Assembly (NCBI GenBank): GCA_964016885.1
Contig: OZ024746.1
Location: forward strand, 100,920,089-100,984,088
Direction of reading: 5' to 3'
Origin: Eledone cirrhosa
Lineage: Eukaryota; Mollusca; Cephalopoda; Octopoda; Eledonidae
DNA length: 64,000 bases
A program made the position numbers and the translations under genes. Below, in pieces: positions 40,201-55,200 of this stretch (its first letter is position 1; the number at the start of each line of letters is the position of its first letter). Under the pieces are notes generated by a model. It was given only the letters and a program-made list of their open reading frames with translations, made no database searches and had not been told where the DNA came from.

Positions 40201-43200
40201 TAGTAACTCTGTTATTGGTAATACAGGTAGTAACTCTGTTATTGGTAATACAGGTAGTAACTCTGTTATTGGTAATACAGGTAGTAACTCTGTTATTGGT
40301 AATACAGGTAGTAACGACATTGGTAATACAGGTAGTAACTCTGTTATTGGTAATACAGGTAGTAACGACATTGGTAATACAGGTAGTAACTCTGTTATTG
40401 GTAATACAGGTAGTAACTCTGTTATTGGTAATACAGGTAGTAACTCTGTTATTGGTAATACAGGTAGTAACTCTGTTATTGGTAATACAGGTAGTAACTC
40501 TGTTATTGGTAATACAGGTAGTAACTCTGTTATTGGTAATACAGGTAGTAACTCTGTTATTGGTAATATAGGTAGTAACTCTGTTATTGGTAATACAGGT
40601 AGTAACTCTGTTATTGGTAATACAGGTAGTAACTCCGTTATTGGTAATACAGGTAGTAACGACATTGGTAATACAGGTAGTAACTCTGTTATTGGTAATA
40701 CAGGTAGTAACTCTGTTATTGGTAATACAGGTAGTAACTCTGTTATTGGTAATACAGGTAGTAACTCCGTTATTGGTAATACAGGTAGTAACTCTGTTAT
40801 TGGTAATACAGGTAGTAACTCTGTTATTGGTAATACAGGTAGTAACTCCGTTATTGGTAATACAGGTAGTAACGACATTGGTAATACAGGTAGTAACTCT
40901 GTTATTGGTAATACAGGTAGTAACTCTGTTATTGGTAATACAGGTAGTAACTCTGTTATTGGTAATACAGGTAGTAACTCCGTTATTGGTAATACAGGTA
41001 GTAACGACATTGGTAATACAGGTAGTAACTCTGTTATTGGTAATACAGGTAGTAACTCTGTTATTGGTAATACAGGTAGTAACTCTGTTATTCGTAATAC
41101 AGGTAGTAACTCCGTTATTGGTAATACAGGTAGTAACGACATTGGTAATACAGGTAGTAACTCTGTTATTGGTAATACAGGTAGTAACTCTGTTATTGGT
41201 AATACAGGTAGTAACTCCGTTATTGGTAATACAGGTAGTAACGACATTGGTAATACAGGTAGTAACTCTGTTATTGGTAATACAGGTAGTAACTCTGTTA
41301 TTGGTAATACAGGTAGTAACTCTGTTATTGGTAATACAGGTAGTAACTCTGTTATTGGTAATACAGGTAGTAACTCCGTTATTGGTAATACAGGTAGTAA
41401 CGACATTGGTAATACAGGTAGTAACTCTGTTATTGGTAATACAGGTAGTAACTCTGTTATTGGTAATACAGGTAGTAACTCTGTTATTCGTAATACAGGT
41501 AGTAACTCTGTTATTGGTAATACAGGTAGTAACTCCGTTATTGGTAATACAGGTAGTAACTCTGTTATTGGTAATACAGGTAGTAACTCCGTTATTGGTA
41601 ATGCTATATATTGAGCACACTACTGTGTATTATCTCTTAATTGGGATTCATAATTATTGTAAAAGGGTAGAATTAAGCAGGAGAAGTTTATTTATTCTGC
41701 AATTATCTTTAGTAGCTTCATGATTGGTAATTATCAATCATGTGATTATAAACAAGGTAACTCCCTGTATGGTTGTTTTACAGATCTATACCAAAATGTA
41801 TTTGTAAATAATTTACCTGCACCAACCTTGATATAACCTGACATAACATTATATAGGGATTTCTTAAATGCTTCTGCAAATGACCTACAATAACAGCTTG
41901 GTCTGAATTTTTATTTATTTTGGTTGTTATAATTGCAACTGATACCATCATTTGTTTTAACATCTGGGTTTTTGTGCTTCCGATGATTGGATAGCTTTAC
42001 AATCAGTTGTCTTCATCCAGTACACCAGTTTTACAATCAGTTGTCTTCATCCAGTACACCAGTTTTACAATCAGTTGTCTTCATCCAGTACACCAGTTTT
42101 ACAATCAGTTGTCTTCATCCAGTACACCAGTTTTACAATCAGTTGTCTTCATCCAGTACACCAGTTTTACAATCAGTTGTCTTCATCCAGTACACCAGTT
42201 TTACAATCAGTTGTCTTCATCCAGTACACCAGTTTTACAATCAGTTGTCTTCATCCAGTACACCAGTTTTACAATCAGTTGTCTTCATCCAGTACACCAG
42301 TTTTACAATCAGTTGTCTTCATCCAGTACACCAGTTTTACAATCAGTTGTCTTCATCCAGTACACCAGTTTTACAATCAGTTGTCTTCATCCAGTACACC
42401 AGTTTTACAATCAGTTGTCTTCATCCAGTACACCAGCTACTATATTTTCTGTAATTTTGACAATTTGTTTAAGGAAAGGATATCCTTCCTTTTGTTAAAG
42501 ACACTTTTATTGTGTGGTATCAGTACTATAGAAGTAAGTTTGATCACAATAACAGCTTTGTTTATTTTAAGCTGGCTTCAGCCTCAATGAGTAAAATAAA
42601 AGAAAACTGACAAGTCCTATTTATAGGATGATTGTATTGGTGGTCATTCTGGTGCCACAACAAAAAGCACCCAGTTCACTCTGTAAAGTGTTAGCGTCAC
42701 ACTAAAAGCACCCAGTATGGAAAATAGACATTAAATGGTGATGCCTTCATCATGTTCACTAGCACTGAAAACCTTTAATTCCTGAGTGAGATCTCTTAAT
42801 CAGATTTTTTCATTGTAGACTTTTTAATGTCCACAAAAAACATACCTGCTTTGATTTAATAATTTTTTTTTCATGGCACCAGCACTACTTCCGTACAGGG
42901 AGGACTGGGTGCATTTTATTATAACACCAGCATTACCAGCTTAAAGAGGTGGACTTGGTGCACCTTATCGTGACACCAGCACTACCACCTTACGGGGTGG
43001 ACTGGGTGCACTTTATCATGACACCAGCACTACCACCTTACAAGGTGGACTGGGTGCATTTTATCATGACACCAGCACTACCACCTTACGGGGTGGACTG
43101 GGTGCACTTTATCATGACACCAGCACTACCACCTTACAAGGTGGACTGGGTGCATTTTATCGTGACACCTGCACTACTTCATTACACTTGGGTACTCAGT

Positions 43201-46200
43201 GTGTCAGGTTAGAGAGGTGTGAGTAAGGGTGTGTAAAAAATGAAAGAACTCTAGACTATAAGCTGCCAAAAATATGAAAACATTCCTACTAACAATTTTT
43301 CATTGATATTTTGTGTTATAATTTTAATTTTAATATTTTGCAGCAGTATATATTGTATTCATATGCAATGTTAGAAAATTGAATCAATTTAATTTGCACA
43401 GTTTTTTCTCTTGAAACATTCATAATTCCTTTGAAATACATTGTTTAATAATCTTTTGTTGGCACCCGTTTGTATATCCAGCAGCTACTTAACTCCCCTT
43501 TTCTCCTTATAGCATCCATTAGTAATCAATGATATCTGTAAACATGTTTAACTCTTTACAGGCTATTTACCTGGTAGACCAGTATATAGTGGAGTTGCCA
43601 TTCTTAACAATACATTTCTCTTTGTTGACCAAAATTCATCTCAACAAATATCTGTTTGGAATCCAGGTATGTTCATTTTATTATGACTATGAGAGGGCAG
43701 TTAATTGGCACTGTTGTTACTTAGTAGTATTTGTTTTAGGTTTTTACTTTCTGAGTTCAAATCCTGCCACAGTCTTGCCTTTCAAACTTATGGGGTTGAT
43801 AAAGTAAAGTACCAGATATGTACTGGGGTTGATTTAATTGACTTTATCTCCTCCTCCTTTGAATCATCATTTTTACATCAATTTTTCCATTCTGGCAAGA
43901 GTTCAACAAGACTTTTTGAAGCAATGTTTTTCACTCAGAAGCCCTTCTTGATAGCAACCCTTTTAGTTGCTTCTTATGACACACCTCATACACATGTCTT
44001 CAACAATAGAATTTACATCTCAATGTTTTTCAACCTGGGAGTAGAAAACACTCTTTTATTTAGTTCATTTTTTGGTCACCATATGAGGATTTGTCTTAGA
44101 AAGAAATGATGACATTGAAGCAATAATGATTTTGTCCTTAGTTTTTACAGTATTATTTCAACTGAATTATTCAAAATGTAAGCTGGACAACCTATGAAAA
44201 TTAACGGTCCCTTCAACTGCTTCTTTAAATTTGAAAATGCCATCTTTCTTTTCTATGACTTTGTCAACCAAACATAGTATTACAATTCTCATTAGCGAAT
44301 GCAATAAACTTTTAAAAATTAAATCATGTTTTACAAGAATATTCTTGGTGTATACTTTAATACTTTCAGTAGAGTTTATGTGCTTGGGAAGTTCATTAGT
44401 TATAATTGCTTTCTACCAGTTGATGTGTGATAAGAAGGAATGTTTCCACTGAACTTTAGTTGCTCCCAACTGTATCAGTAAATATGGCAATAATAAACAA
44501 TTTTATTTTCATTTAATTATTTTAGTGATTTGTACACTCTCTGTAAAGTGGTTGGTGATAGGAAAGAGTATCCAGCCACAGAAAATTTGCCAAACAAGCT
44601 GGACATTGACAAAAGAGTCATTACTAACAAACCCTAAATTTGAATCATTCTAGAATGTGCCTGTTTCTGCTGGATGATTGCCCAAAAGGCATATAGAACC
44701 AACTGCTGGACAACTCTTAGGGTTATTGGATAGGGTTCATGCTGCAAAAAAGGTTTTACTATAAATAGGAGGTAGATTTCTGTATAAAATGTCCAGAAGC
44801 CACAGCCTATCAGAACTCTGAGTAGTGTTGCAGTATAAAAGATACTGTTTTACTATGGCCATTACATTCATTCTTGCAGATGACCTGGAACAAGATCTAT
44901 CTGGACAAACAAGAGACTTTCAAAGGTGAAGTACGCAAACACAGTGAACCAATCCATAAATACAGGACATAAAACAAACAGAAAATAAGAATGTTTTAAC
45001 CCGTTTGTTACAAAACCACATGAAACTGGGTTTAACATACAACACTGTTCAATTTAAAATGTTTGTACTTATATTAAAATCTTCTAACATAGTCTTATTA
45101 TAGAAGCTAGCAGAAAACCACCCATGTAGTGTGCATATTGATATTATATGCAAATATATATGGATGTAGATATATGTCAAATAAAATGGTAATTGAGAAC
45201 ATTACAGAAATTGAAGAGAGACTGTGTTACACTGTCTTCTGTAATCAGTAACGTAATCCATGATACATTTAAAAAAGACAATATTATATATAAACTGCAT
45301 TACAATGAAATTTTATGAAAACGAAAAAGGAGAAAATTAGCGATGTGATATAGTGTCATAACCAGAAGTATTGACATTTGAAAATTTTAAAAGAAGTGAA
45401 TCTTGAAATAACAATCATTATATATAAAATTATTTATATTTAATCAAGAGTTACGAAATTTAGTACATAAATTATGTAATATTCATTCATTATTTATTCA
45501 AAGTAATCCAACTTATTTTACAAACGGGGAAAAAAAATATATATATTCAGGATACAGTCCCGCACTCCTCTCTTTATTATGATTTAGAGATTGTTGTTAA
45601 GTAATGTTTTAAATATAATCTTTTAATTCTTCTAATTGTTTAGTTATTTTCAAAATTAATTGAACGATATCAGTGTATTTCATTAGAAATATGGTAATGG
45701 AAGGGTTTAATCGAAATTTAAGTATATCTCTATATAATTGTTTATAGGTTCTATTATGGCAGTTTTGTATTCATTTATAATTTACAGAAACATTTTATTT
45801 CAACTCATAAAAAATTGTAAATTTAATATTTAATGATAAATGAATTTTAATTATTTTAGTTCCTTCTGGCATTTGTGATTTGGGTCATAAAAGACGGATT
45901 ATGTTTGGTGAAAATATTTATTCCAGTTGTTTTTTTCCTGTGAAACAACTTAATAATTGTCAAACATTAAGGTGAGATATAAATTATGTTAATTTCTTGC
46001 TTTATTTCAGGTGGTCATTTTGCCAATAGAAACACCTGTATTATTGATTTTCTCTTCACCTCTATTATTTGTTAGTTTTTCAAAGTTCTTTCGTCACACA
46101 TTCTGTGACTTTCTCAATGACAATTGTTCTCTGTATCTCCTCTTTTTGTTTTTTTAATCCATCTTAATCTTCCAAAACAAGTACATATGTTAATTTCATT

Positions 46201-49200
46201 TTTATTCAAAATTAGCAAATACAATTTTTTCCATTTATTATTAAATAAAATGATAAAAAATAAAAAAAGTTTAATATGGTCAACGAAATTTCAATTTCAT
46301 GTTTTTCCAAACATTCTTCTGCAAAATGCTTAACAAACCTTCAGTTAAAGGAAATAACTCTTAATTAATATCTAAAAATGGGTTTGTTAATTCAAATATT
46401 TATAGTATCCTTACTGGTGGGAAAATTGTTGTAAAAAAATTGCAATTTTTAGTATGATGCAGTCATAGTGCTGTTTTGTACTTTTCAGAATGCCTTGCTA
46501 ATGTGGTTTCATGGGATATATTACATTAAGAGTTAACAGATGTCATTGCCAGTAACATATCACATTAATATATATATTATGAGAAAATATCTTAATATGT
46601 GACAACCTGTCTAACCCATGGAAAATAGATGTTAAACACTGATGATGATTTTCATTCCTCCTTATTACTTACAACTTAGACAGCTTGCAACAGACATGTA
46701 CTACGACAAGGGCATGATACCCGCATCCCCTTCACAACCAACAATATAAACTCTCCTTACATATGAACAACTAAAACGCTTACAGTCATTACAAATGCTT
46801 CATATTACAACCTCTGATGATCTTTCATAATGTCCCTATATAAGATTGATGACTGTATTCTAGAAGAAGTCTTCTTTACAGCCAGAAAATATTTGCTGTG
46901 ATCAGTTGCTAAACCTGAAGTATGATTAACACAGGAGTACTGCTCACATAACTAAGACAACTCTACATAGGAGTACTGCTCACATAACTAAGACAACTCT
47001 ACACAGGAGTACTGCTCACATAACTAAGACAACTCTACACAAGAGTACTGCTCACATAACTAAGACAACTCTACACAGGAGTACTGCTCACATAACTAAG
47101 ACAACTCTACACAGGAGTACTGCTCACATAACTAAGACAACTCTACATAGGAGTACTGCTCACATAACTAAGACAACTCTACACAGGAGTACTGCTCACA
47201 TAACTAAGACAACTCTACACAGGAGTACTGCTCACATAACTAAGACAACTCTACACAGGAGTACTGCTCACATAACTAAGACAACTCTACACAAGAGTAC
47301 TGCTCACATAACTAAGACAGCTCTACACAGGAGTACTGCTCACATAACTGAGACAACTTTACACAGGAGTACTGCTCACATAACTAAGACAACTCTACAC
47401 AGGAGTACTGCTCACATAACTAAGACAACTCTACCTAGGAGTACTGCTCACATATCTAACACAACTCTACCTAGGAGTACTGCTCACATATCTAACACAA
47501 CTCTACCTAGGAGTACTGCTTACATAACTAAGACAACTCTACACAGAAGTACTGCTCGCATAACTAAAACAACTCTACCTAGGAGTACTGCTCACATAAC
47601 TAAGACAACTCTACACAGGAGTACTGCTCACATAACTAAGACAACTCTACACAGGAGTACTGCTCACATAACTAACACAACTCTACACAGGAGTACTGCT
47701 CACATAACTAAGACAACTCTACCTAGGAGTACTGCTCACATAACTAACACAACTCTACCTAGGAGTACTGCTCACATAACTAAGACAACTCTACACAGGA
47801 GTACTGCTCACATAACTAAGACAACTCTACCTAGGAGTACTGCTCACATAACTAAGACAGCTCTACCTAGGAGTACTGCTCACATGACTAAGACAGCTCT
47901 ACACAGGAGTACTGCTTAAATAACTAAGACAACTCTACCTAGGAGTACTGCTCACATCACTAAGACAACCCTGCCTAGGAGTACTGCTCACATAACTAAG
48001 ACAACTCTACCTAGGAGTACTGCTCACATAACTAAGACAGCTCTACCTAGGAGTACTGCTCACATAACTAAGACAACTCTACACAGGAGTACTGCTCACA
48101 TAACTAAGACAACTCTACCTAGGAGTACTGCTCACATAACTAAGACAGCTCTACCTAGGAGTACTGCTCACATAACTAAGACAACTCTACACAGGAGTAC
48201 TGCTCACATAACTAACACAACTCTACACAGGAGTACTGCTCACATGACTAAGACAACTCTACCTAGGAGTACTGCTCACATAACTAAGACAGCTCTACAC
48301 AGGAGTACTGCTTACATAACTAAGACAACTCTACCTAGGAGTACTGCTCACATAACTAAGACAACTCTACACAGGAGTACGGCTCACATAACTAAGACAA
48401 CTCTACACAGGAGTACTGCTCACATAACTAAGACAACTCTACCTAGCAGTACTGCTCACATAACTAACACAACTCTACCTAGGAGTACTGCTCACATAAC
48501 TAAGACAACTCTACACAGGAGTACTGCTCACATAACTAAGACAACTCTACACAGGAGTACTGCTCACATAACTAAGACAACTCTACATAGGAGTACTGCT
48601 CACATAACTAAGACAACTTTACACAGGAGTACTGCTCACATAACTAAGACAACTCTACACAGGAGTACTGCTCACATAACTAAGACAACTCTACATAGGA
48701 GTACTGCTCACATAACTAAGACAACTTTACACAGGAGTACTGCTCACATAACTAAGACAACTCTACACAGGAGTACTGCTCACATAACTAAGACAACTCT
48801 ACACAGGAGTACTGCTCACATGACTAAGAGAGCTCTACCTAGGAGTACTGCTCACATAACTAAGACAACTCTACCTAGGAGTACTGCTCACATAACTAAT
48901 ACAACTCTACCTAGGAGTACTGCTCACATAACTAAGACAACTCTACACAGGAGTACAGCTCACATAACTAAGACAACTCTACACAGGAGTACTGCTCACA
49001 TAACTAAGACAGCTCTACACAGGAGTACTGCTCACATAACTAAGACAACTTTACACAGGAGTACTGCTCACATAACTAAGACAGCTCTACACAGGAGTAC
49101 TGCTCACATAACTAAGACAACTCTACCTAGGAGTACTGCTCACATAACTAAGACAGCTCTACCTAGGAGTATTGCTCACATATCTAAGACAACTCTACAC

Positions 49201-52200
49201 AGGAGTACTGCTCACATAACTAAGACAACTCTACACAGGAGTACTGCTCACATAACTAAGACAACTCTACCTAGGAGTACTGCTCACATAACTAAGACAG
49301 CTCTACCTAGGAGTATTGCTCACATATCTAAGACAACTCTACACAGGAGTACTGCTCACATAACTAAGACAACTCTACACAGGAGTACTGCTCACATGAC
49401 TAAGAGAGCTCTACCTAGGAGTACTGCTCACATAACTAAGACAACTTTACACAGGAGTACTGCTCACATAACTAAGACAACTCTACACAGGAGTACTGCT
49501 CACATGACTAAGAGAGCTCTACCTAGGAGTACTGCTCACATAACTAAGACAACTCTACCTAGGAGTACTGCTCACATAACTAACACAACTCTACCTAGGA
49601 GTACTGCTCATATAACTAAGACAACTCTACACAGGAGTACTGCTCACATAACTAAGACAACTCTACACAGGAGTACTGCTCACATAACTAAGACAACTCT
49701 ACACAGGAGTACTCCTCACATAACTAAGACAACTCTACCTAGGAGTACTGCTCACATAACTAAGACAACTCTACCTAGGAGTACTGCTCACATAACTAAG
49801 ACAGCTCTACCTAGGAGTACTGCTCACATAACTAAGACAACTCTACACAGGAGTACTGCTCACATAACTAAGACAACTCTACCTAGGAGTACTGCTCACA
49901 TAACTAAGACAACTCTACACAGGAGTACTCCTCACATAACTAAGACAACTCTACCTAGGAGTACTGCTCACATAACTAACACAACTCTGCCTAGGAGTAC
50001 TGCTCACATAACTAAGACAACTCTACCTAGGAGTACTGCTCACATAACTAAGACAGCTCTACCTAGGAGTACTGCTCACATAACTAAGACAACTCTACAC
50101 AGGAGTACTGCTCACATAACTAAGACAACTCTACCTAGGAGTACTGCTCACATAACTAAGACAGCTCTACCTAGGAGTACTGCTCACATAACTAAGACAA
50201 CTCTACACAGGAGTACTGCTCACATAACTAACACAACTCTACACAGGAGTACTGCTCACATGACTAAGACAACTCTACCTAGGAGTACTGCTCACATAAC
50301 TAAGACAGCTCTACACAGGAGTACTGCTTACATAACTAAGACAACTCTACCTAGGAGTACTGCTCACATAACTAAGACAACTCTACACAGGAGTACTGCT
50401 CACATAACTAAGACAGCTCTACACAGGAGTACTGCTCACATAACTAAGACAGCTCTACACAGGAGTACTGCTCACATAACTAAGACAGCTCTACCTAGGA
50501 GTATTGCTCACATATCTAAGACAACTCTACACAGGAGTACTGCTCACATAACTGAGACAACTTTACACAGGAGTACTGCTCACATAACTAAGACAACTCT
50601 ACACAGGAGTACTGCTCACATGACTAAGAGAGCTCTACCTAGGAGTACTGCTCACATAACTAAGACAACTCTACCTAGGAGTACTGCTCACATATCTAAC
50701 ACAACTCTACCTAGGAGTACTGCTCACATAACTAAGACAACTCTACACAGGAGTACTGCTCACATAACTAAAACAACTCTACCTAGGAGTACTGCTCACA
50801 TATCTAAGACAACTCTACACAGGAGTACTGCTCACATAACCAAAACAACTCTACCTAGGAGTACTGCTCACATAACTAAGACAACTCTACACAGGAGTAC
50901 TGCTCACATAACTAAAACAACTCTACCTAGGAGTACTGCTCACATAACTAACACAACTCTACCTAGGAGTACTGCTCACATATCTAAGACAACTCTACAC
51001 AGGAGTACTGCTCACATAACCAAAACAACTCTACATAGGAGTACTGCTCACATAACTAAGACAGCTCTACCTAGGAGTACTGCTCACATAACTAAGACAG
51101 CTCTACCTAGGAGTACTGCTCACATAACTAAGACAACTCTACACAGGAGTACTGCTCACATAACTAAAACAACTCTACCTAGGAGTACTGCTCACATAAC
51201 TAAAACAACTCTACCTAGGAGTACTGCTCACATAACTAACACAACTCTACCTAGGAGTACTGCTCACATATCTAAGACAACTCTACGCAGGAGTACTGCT
51301 CACATAACCAAAACAACTCTACCTAGGAGTACTGCTCACATAAGACAACTCTACACAGGAGTACTGCTGACATAACTAAGACAACTCTACACAGGAGTAC
51401 TGCTCACATAACTAAGACAACTCTACACAGGAGTACTGCTCACATATCTAAGACAACTCTACACAGGAGTACTGCTCACATAACTCTCCCGTTACACAAA
51501 CATTGTAAACCACTCGATAAAGATGCACTCATTAATACACTACAACCAGTAGCTCACAGTCGTACAATTTATTGTCTGCTCTTTCTTAAACTCTATTGTG
51601 TCTTGCCTTCTAGATCTCATCCTAAAAAAACATTTCTACACTGAATTGCAACCTTCTCAAATGCCCAATTCCAACATTTTCTCTGAATATCATCATCATC
51701 ATCATCATCATCTTCGTTTAACATCCATCTTCCACGCTAGCATGGGTTAGACGGGAGTTGTCCCACTTGAGCCACTTGAGGCAAGGTTTGTCAGGTGATC
51801 GTATCTTGCTCATATAGGACTATCTGGCAGATTTTCTACGGCTAGATGCCCTTCCTAACACCAACCACATTTACAGTGTGGACTGGGAGGTTTTTACCAT
51901 CTTACCTACACAGCCACATTACAGTGTGGACTGTGTGTTTTTTTTGTCATAACACCTACATGATCTCAATCTCATTATCTCATTTATTTGGACTGGATGT
52001 TGTGGTACCAACTTTACAGAGAGAGAGTAGGAGTAGTGGATTGAGGTGTATATTTGGTTAGGAGGTGCCTACTGACTGTAGGTTTTGCTTTGTAGATAGG
52101 CAAGGTGGGTCTTCTGTATTACTGCGTAGCGGCAAAGATCTCGGTCCAGTAACATTGTCTTAGAGAGGTGTAAGTGTGTGAGGTCAGAATTTATCAGATC

Positions 52201-55200
52201 GTCCCAGGTTTTTCTGGTTCTACCTACTCCGTAGCTACCGTCTATCTTTATTGCCCTGCACTTTGTTATACAGCTGTCGTCTTTCATGCGCATCACGTGA
52301 CCATACCAACATAGTCTTCTCTCAAGTAAACAGCATCTGATCCCTCTTATTCCTAATTTCTCACTTAGTTCATTTATGCTTTGCCGTTCACGTATATTAC
52401 TATTACACATCCAACGGAGCATGCATGCTTCGTTCCTCTCCAGTCTGCGCAGGTCCTCTGCACACAATGCCCGTGTCTCACTGACATGTAACATCACTGT
52501 TCGTATACAGGCATCATACAGCCTGCCTTTCATTTTTAGAGAGAAACCTTTAGTGGCCAACAGCAGAATAAGCTCTCTGAACTTTTTCCATCCCGTTCTG
52601 ACTCTGGCTACTGTACTTTCAGAGCACCTCCACCACTGCTGATTTTGTCACCCTGGTAACGGAAAGTGTCCACTATTTATATAGAACCATCTGAGCAATA
52701 GAAGGAGCACTTGTGGGCACTTGCTACTTATTGTACCTGAGCATCGGCCACATATAAAATCTATGTTTAAATAGTTTACCTGTGATCCCACTACATCTTT
52801 TATGTACCCATAGTTTGCATTTGGGACAAAATGGAATTTCTGCCTACTCCTTTCCTACACACTGAGAATGGCCATTTCCCTGAGGGCACATGTGTCCTAT
52901 TTTCCTTTCTACAAACTAGAACTTTAGTCTTAGACAAGTTAACTTTAAGGCCTTTTGATTCTAGGCCATGCTTCCATGTTTGGAATTTCTTCTCTAGTTC
53001 AGCAATAGATTCAGCTATGAGAGTTAGATCATCTGCGCATAGGAGTTCCCATGGGCAGCCGGTCTTAAATTCCTCTGTTATAGCCTGAAGGGCAATAATA
53101 AATAGGAGGGGACTAAGGACAGAGCCCTGATGAACACCAACTTTTACACTAAATTCTTCACAATACTCATTGTTAATTCTAACCTTACTGACTTTTTCTT
53201 TATACATAGCTTGTATAGCTCTCACAAGCCATTCATCTACACCTAGTTTTCTAAGAGTCCACCAGATAATGGAGCGGGGGGACTCTGTCAAAGGATTTCT
53301 CCAGGTCTACAAAAGCTAAGTAGAGGGGTTTACTTTTAGCTAGGTACTTCTCCTGTAGTTGTCGTATAAGGAAAAGAGCGTCTGTAGTACTTTTACCAAA
53401 CTGCATTTCATCTAGATCAATTCGCTCTCTGATTAGTTGCGCTATAACTCTTTCTGTGACCTTCATGACCTGGTCAACTAACTTAATGCCTCTATAGTTT
53501 CCCCTATCTAGAGCATCCCCTTTACCCTTGTAGTATATATTGACCTATATCTATGCTAGCTATCAACTTCATCAATTTTGCCAATCTGAAAAATTATGAA
53601 CAATGATTATTCCATTGGCTAATAATAATTTTAAAAGAGGAAACCCTTGCCTATATTATTTTTAATTACTTCTTCAACAAGAGGACAATATACTCCATCA
53701 AAGATGGGGTCTTTTGATTTGCTTGTATTGCATTTCTAACAGTAACATCTGTCAACTTCCAACTGAACTGCCACTACAATATAGCCTCATAGAATATGAG
53801 TTTTTTCTTTAAATTACATTCTTTATATTTTTTTCTACTAGAATATAAAATTATTTTTTTCTTCATTTCCTACATTCTATTTATTAGAAAAGATGTTCTG
53901 AATGTGCTGAACCAGATGGTACCAGCTGATAGAATTGGACGTTATGGAAATAGTCATGCAAAGATAAAATCCCATTGGATCAAAATACTTAGGTAATCCT
54001 ATCAGATTTTTCTACTGATAATGATTAATTTATTTTAGATCAAGAAAACAAACATTTATTTAAGAACAGTAATACAAAAACACTCTTCTTTTGCTTTTTT
54101 TTTCTTAGTTTTTATATATATGCATATACATATGTTAACACGTATCTGAGGAGCTTCCGATTCCAGAGTCAGGTTCGATCATTAAACAATCGTTCCTCGA
54201 GCTGATCGACAGTGAAACATATGTAATTAGATATGTATATGATGCAACACTGATTCTTTGTTCCCTTATATATTAATATTGATACTCTGCTCCCCACGAG
54301 CATTGAGTGCTCGTTTGGCATACTGCCTACGGACGCAATTAATTTGCACCTTTAATACCTATATATCATCATATATATATCATCATATATATATAAAAGG
54401 CGTGTGGCTGAGTGGTTAGAGAATTGGATTTGCAATCATAAGGTTGTGAGTTCGATTCCTGGACCGGGTGATGCGTTATGTCCTTGAGCAAGACACTTTA
54501 TTTCACGTTGCTCCTTCTACCTGGAGTTGCGACCGATAGATAGTATTAGCAACTGGAAAGACCAACGGAAACATTGTTCCCTCGGTCCGATTTGACAAAA
54601 GTTGATCGTTCCTTTTATATATAGAGAGAGAGAAAGAGAGAGAGTATGAGTCATACAATAGTGTTGGTAATTAACTAACATATTTTACCAAATATATATA
54701 TATGGTAAAAAGACTGTGTAAATGTGTATAAAATTGACACGCTTTAGTACATTGCCATGGAAACATACCAAATTTACATATTTCTCTGTAAATTGAAAAA
54801 TGATAAATATGAGGCACATGGCTTAGTGGTTAGAGCATTGGCCTTGCAATCGAAAGGTTGTGAGTTCAATTCTCAGACCGAGTGATGGGTTGTTTCCTTG
54901 AGCAAGACACTTTATTTCACATTGCTCCAGTTTACTCAGCTGTAGAAATGAGATGATAGGGACTGGGGTCCTTATCATTCCACTGCAAAGTGGTCGTGGA
55001 GGTGACACAGCAAAAAAGCACCCAGCCCACACTGTAAAGTGGTTGTGGAGGTGCCACAGAAAAAAGCACCCAGCACTCACTGTAAAGTGGTCGTGGAGGT
55101 GCCACGGAAAAAAGCACCCAGCACTCACTGTAAATGAGGTTGGTGTTAGGAAGGGCATCCAGCTGTAGAAATCAAGCCAGAATCAGTTCCTGTCCCACCC

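Noticed and set aside
33303..41602. CRISPR-like array (regular short repeats)
   Set aside because: Units are contiguous tandem copies without unique spacers, in a eukaryotic intron, with no cas-like genes.
33268..41620. Minus-strand frames of 2712 and 2778 codons
   Set aside because: They follow from 27- and 24-bp units being multiples of three. Two frames are open at once, with only 8-9-residue repeats and no start context or unique domain.
48244..51375. 1043-codon frame of 12-residue repeats
   Set aside because: It is periodic minisatellite G sequence starting and ending inside the array, with no signal of selection on codons.
54400..54472. tRNA gene (anticodon-loop-like TTTGCAA, A and B boxes)
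   Set aside because: The acceptor stem does not pair, a long SINE body follows, and a second diverged copy with the same body lies at 54815. It is a SINE head.
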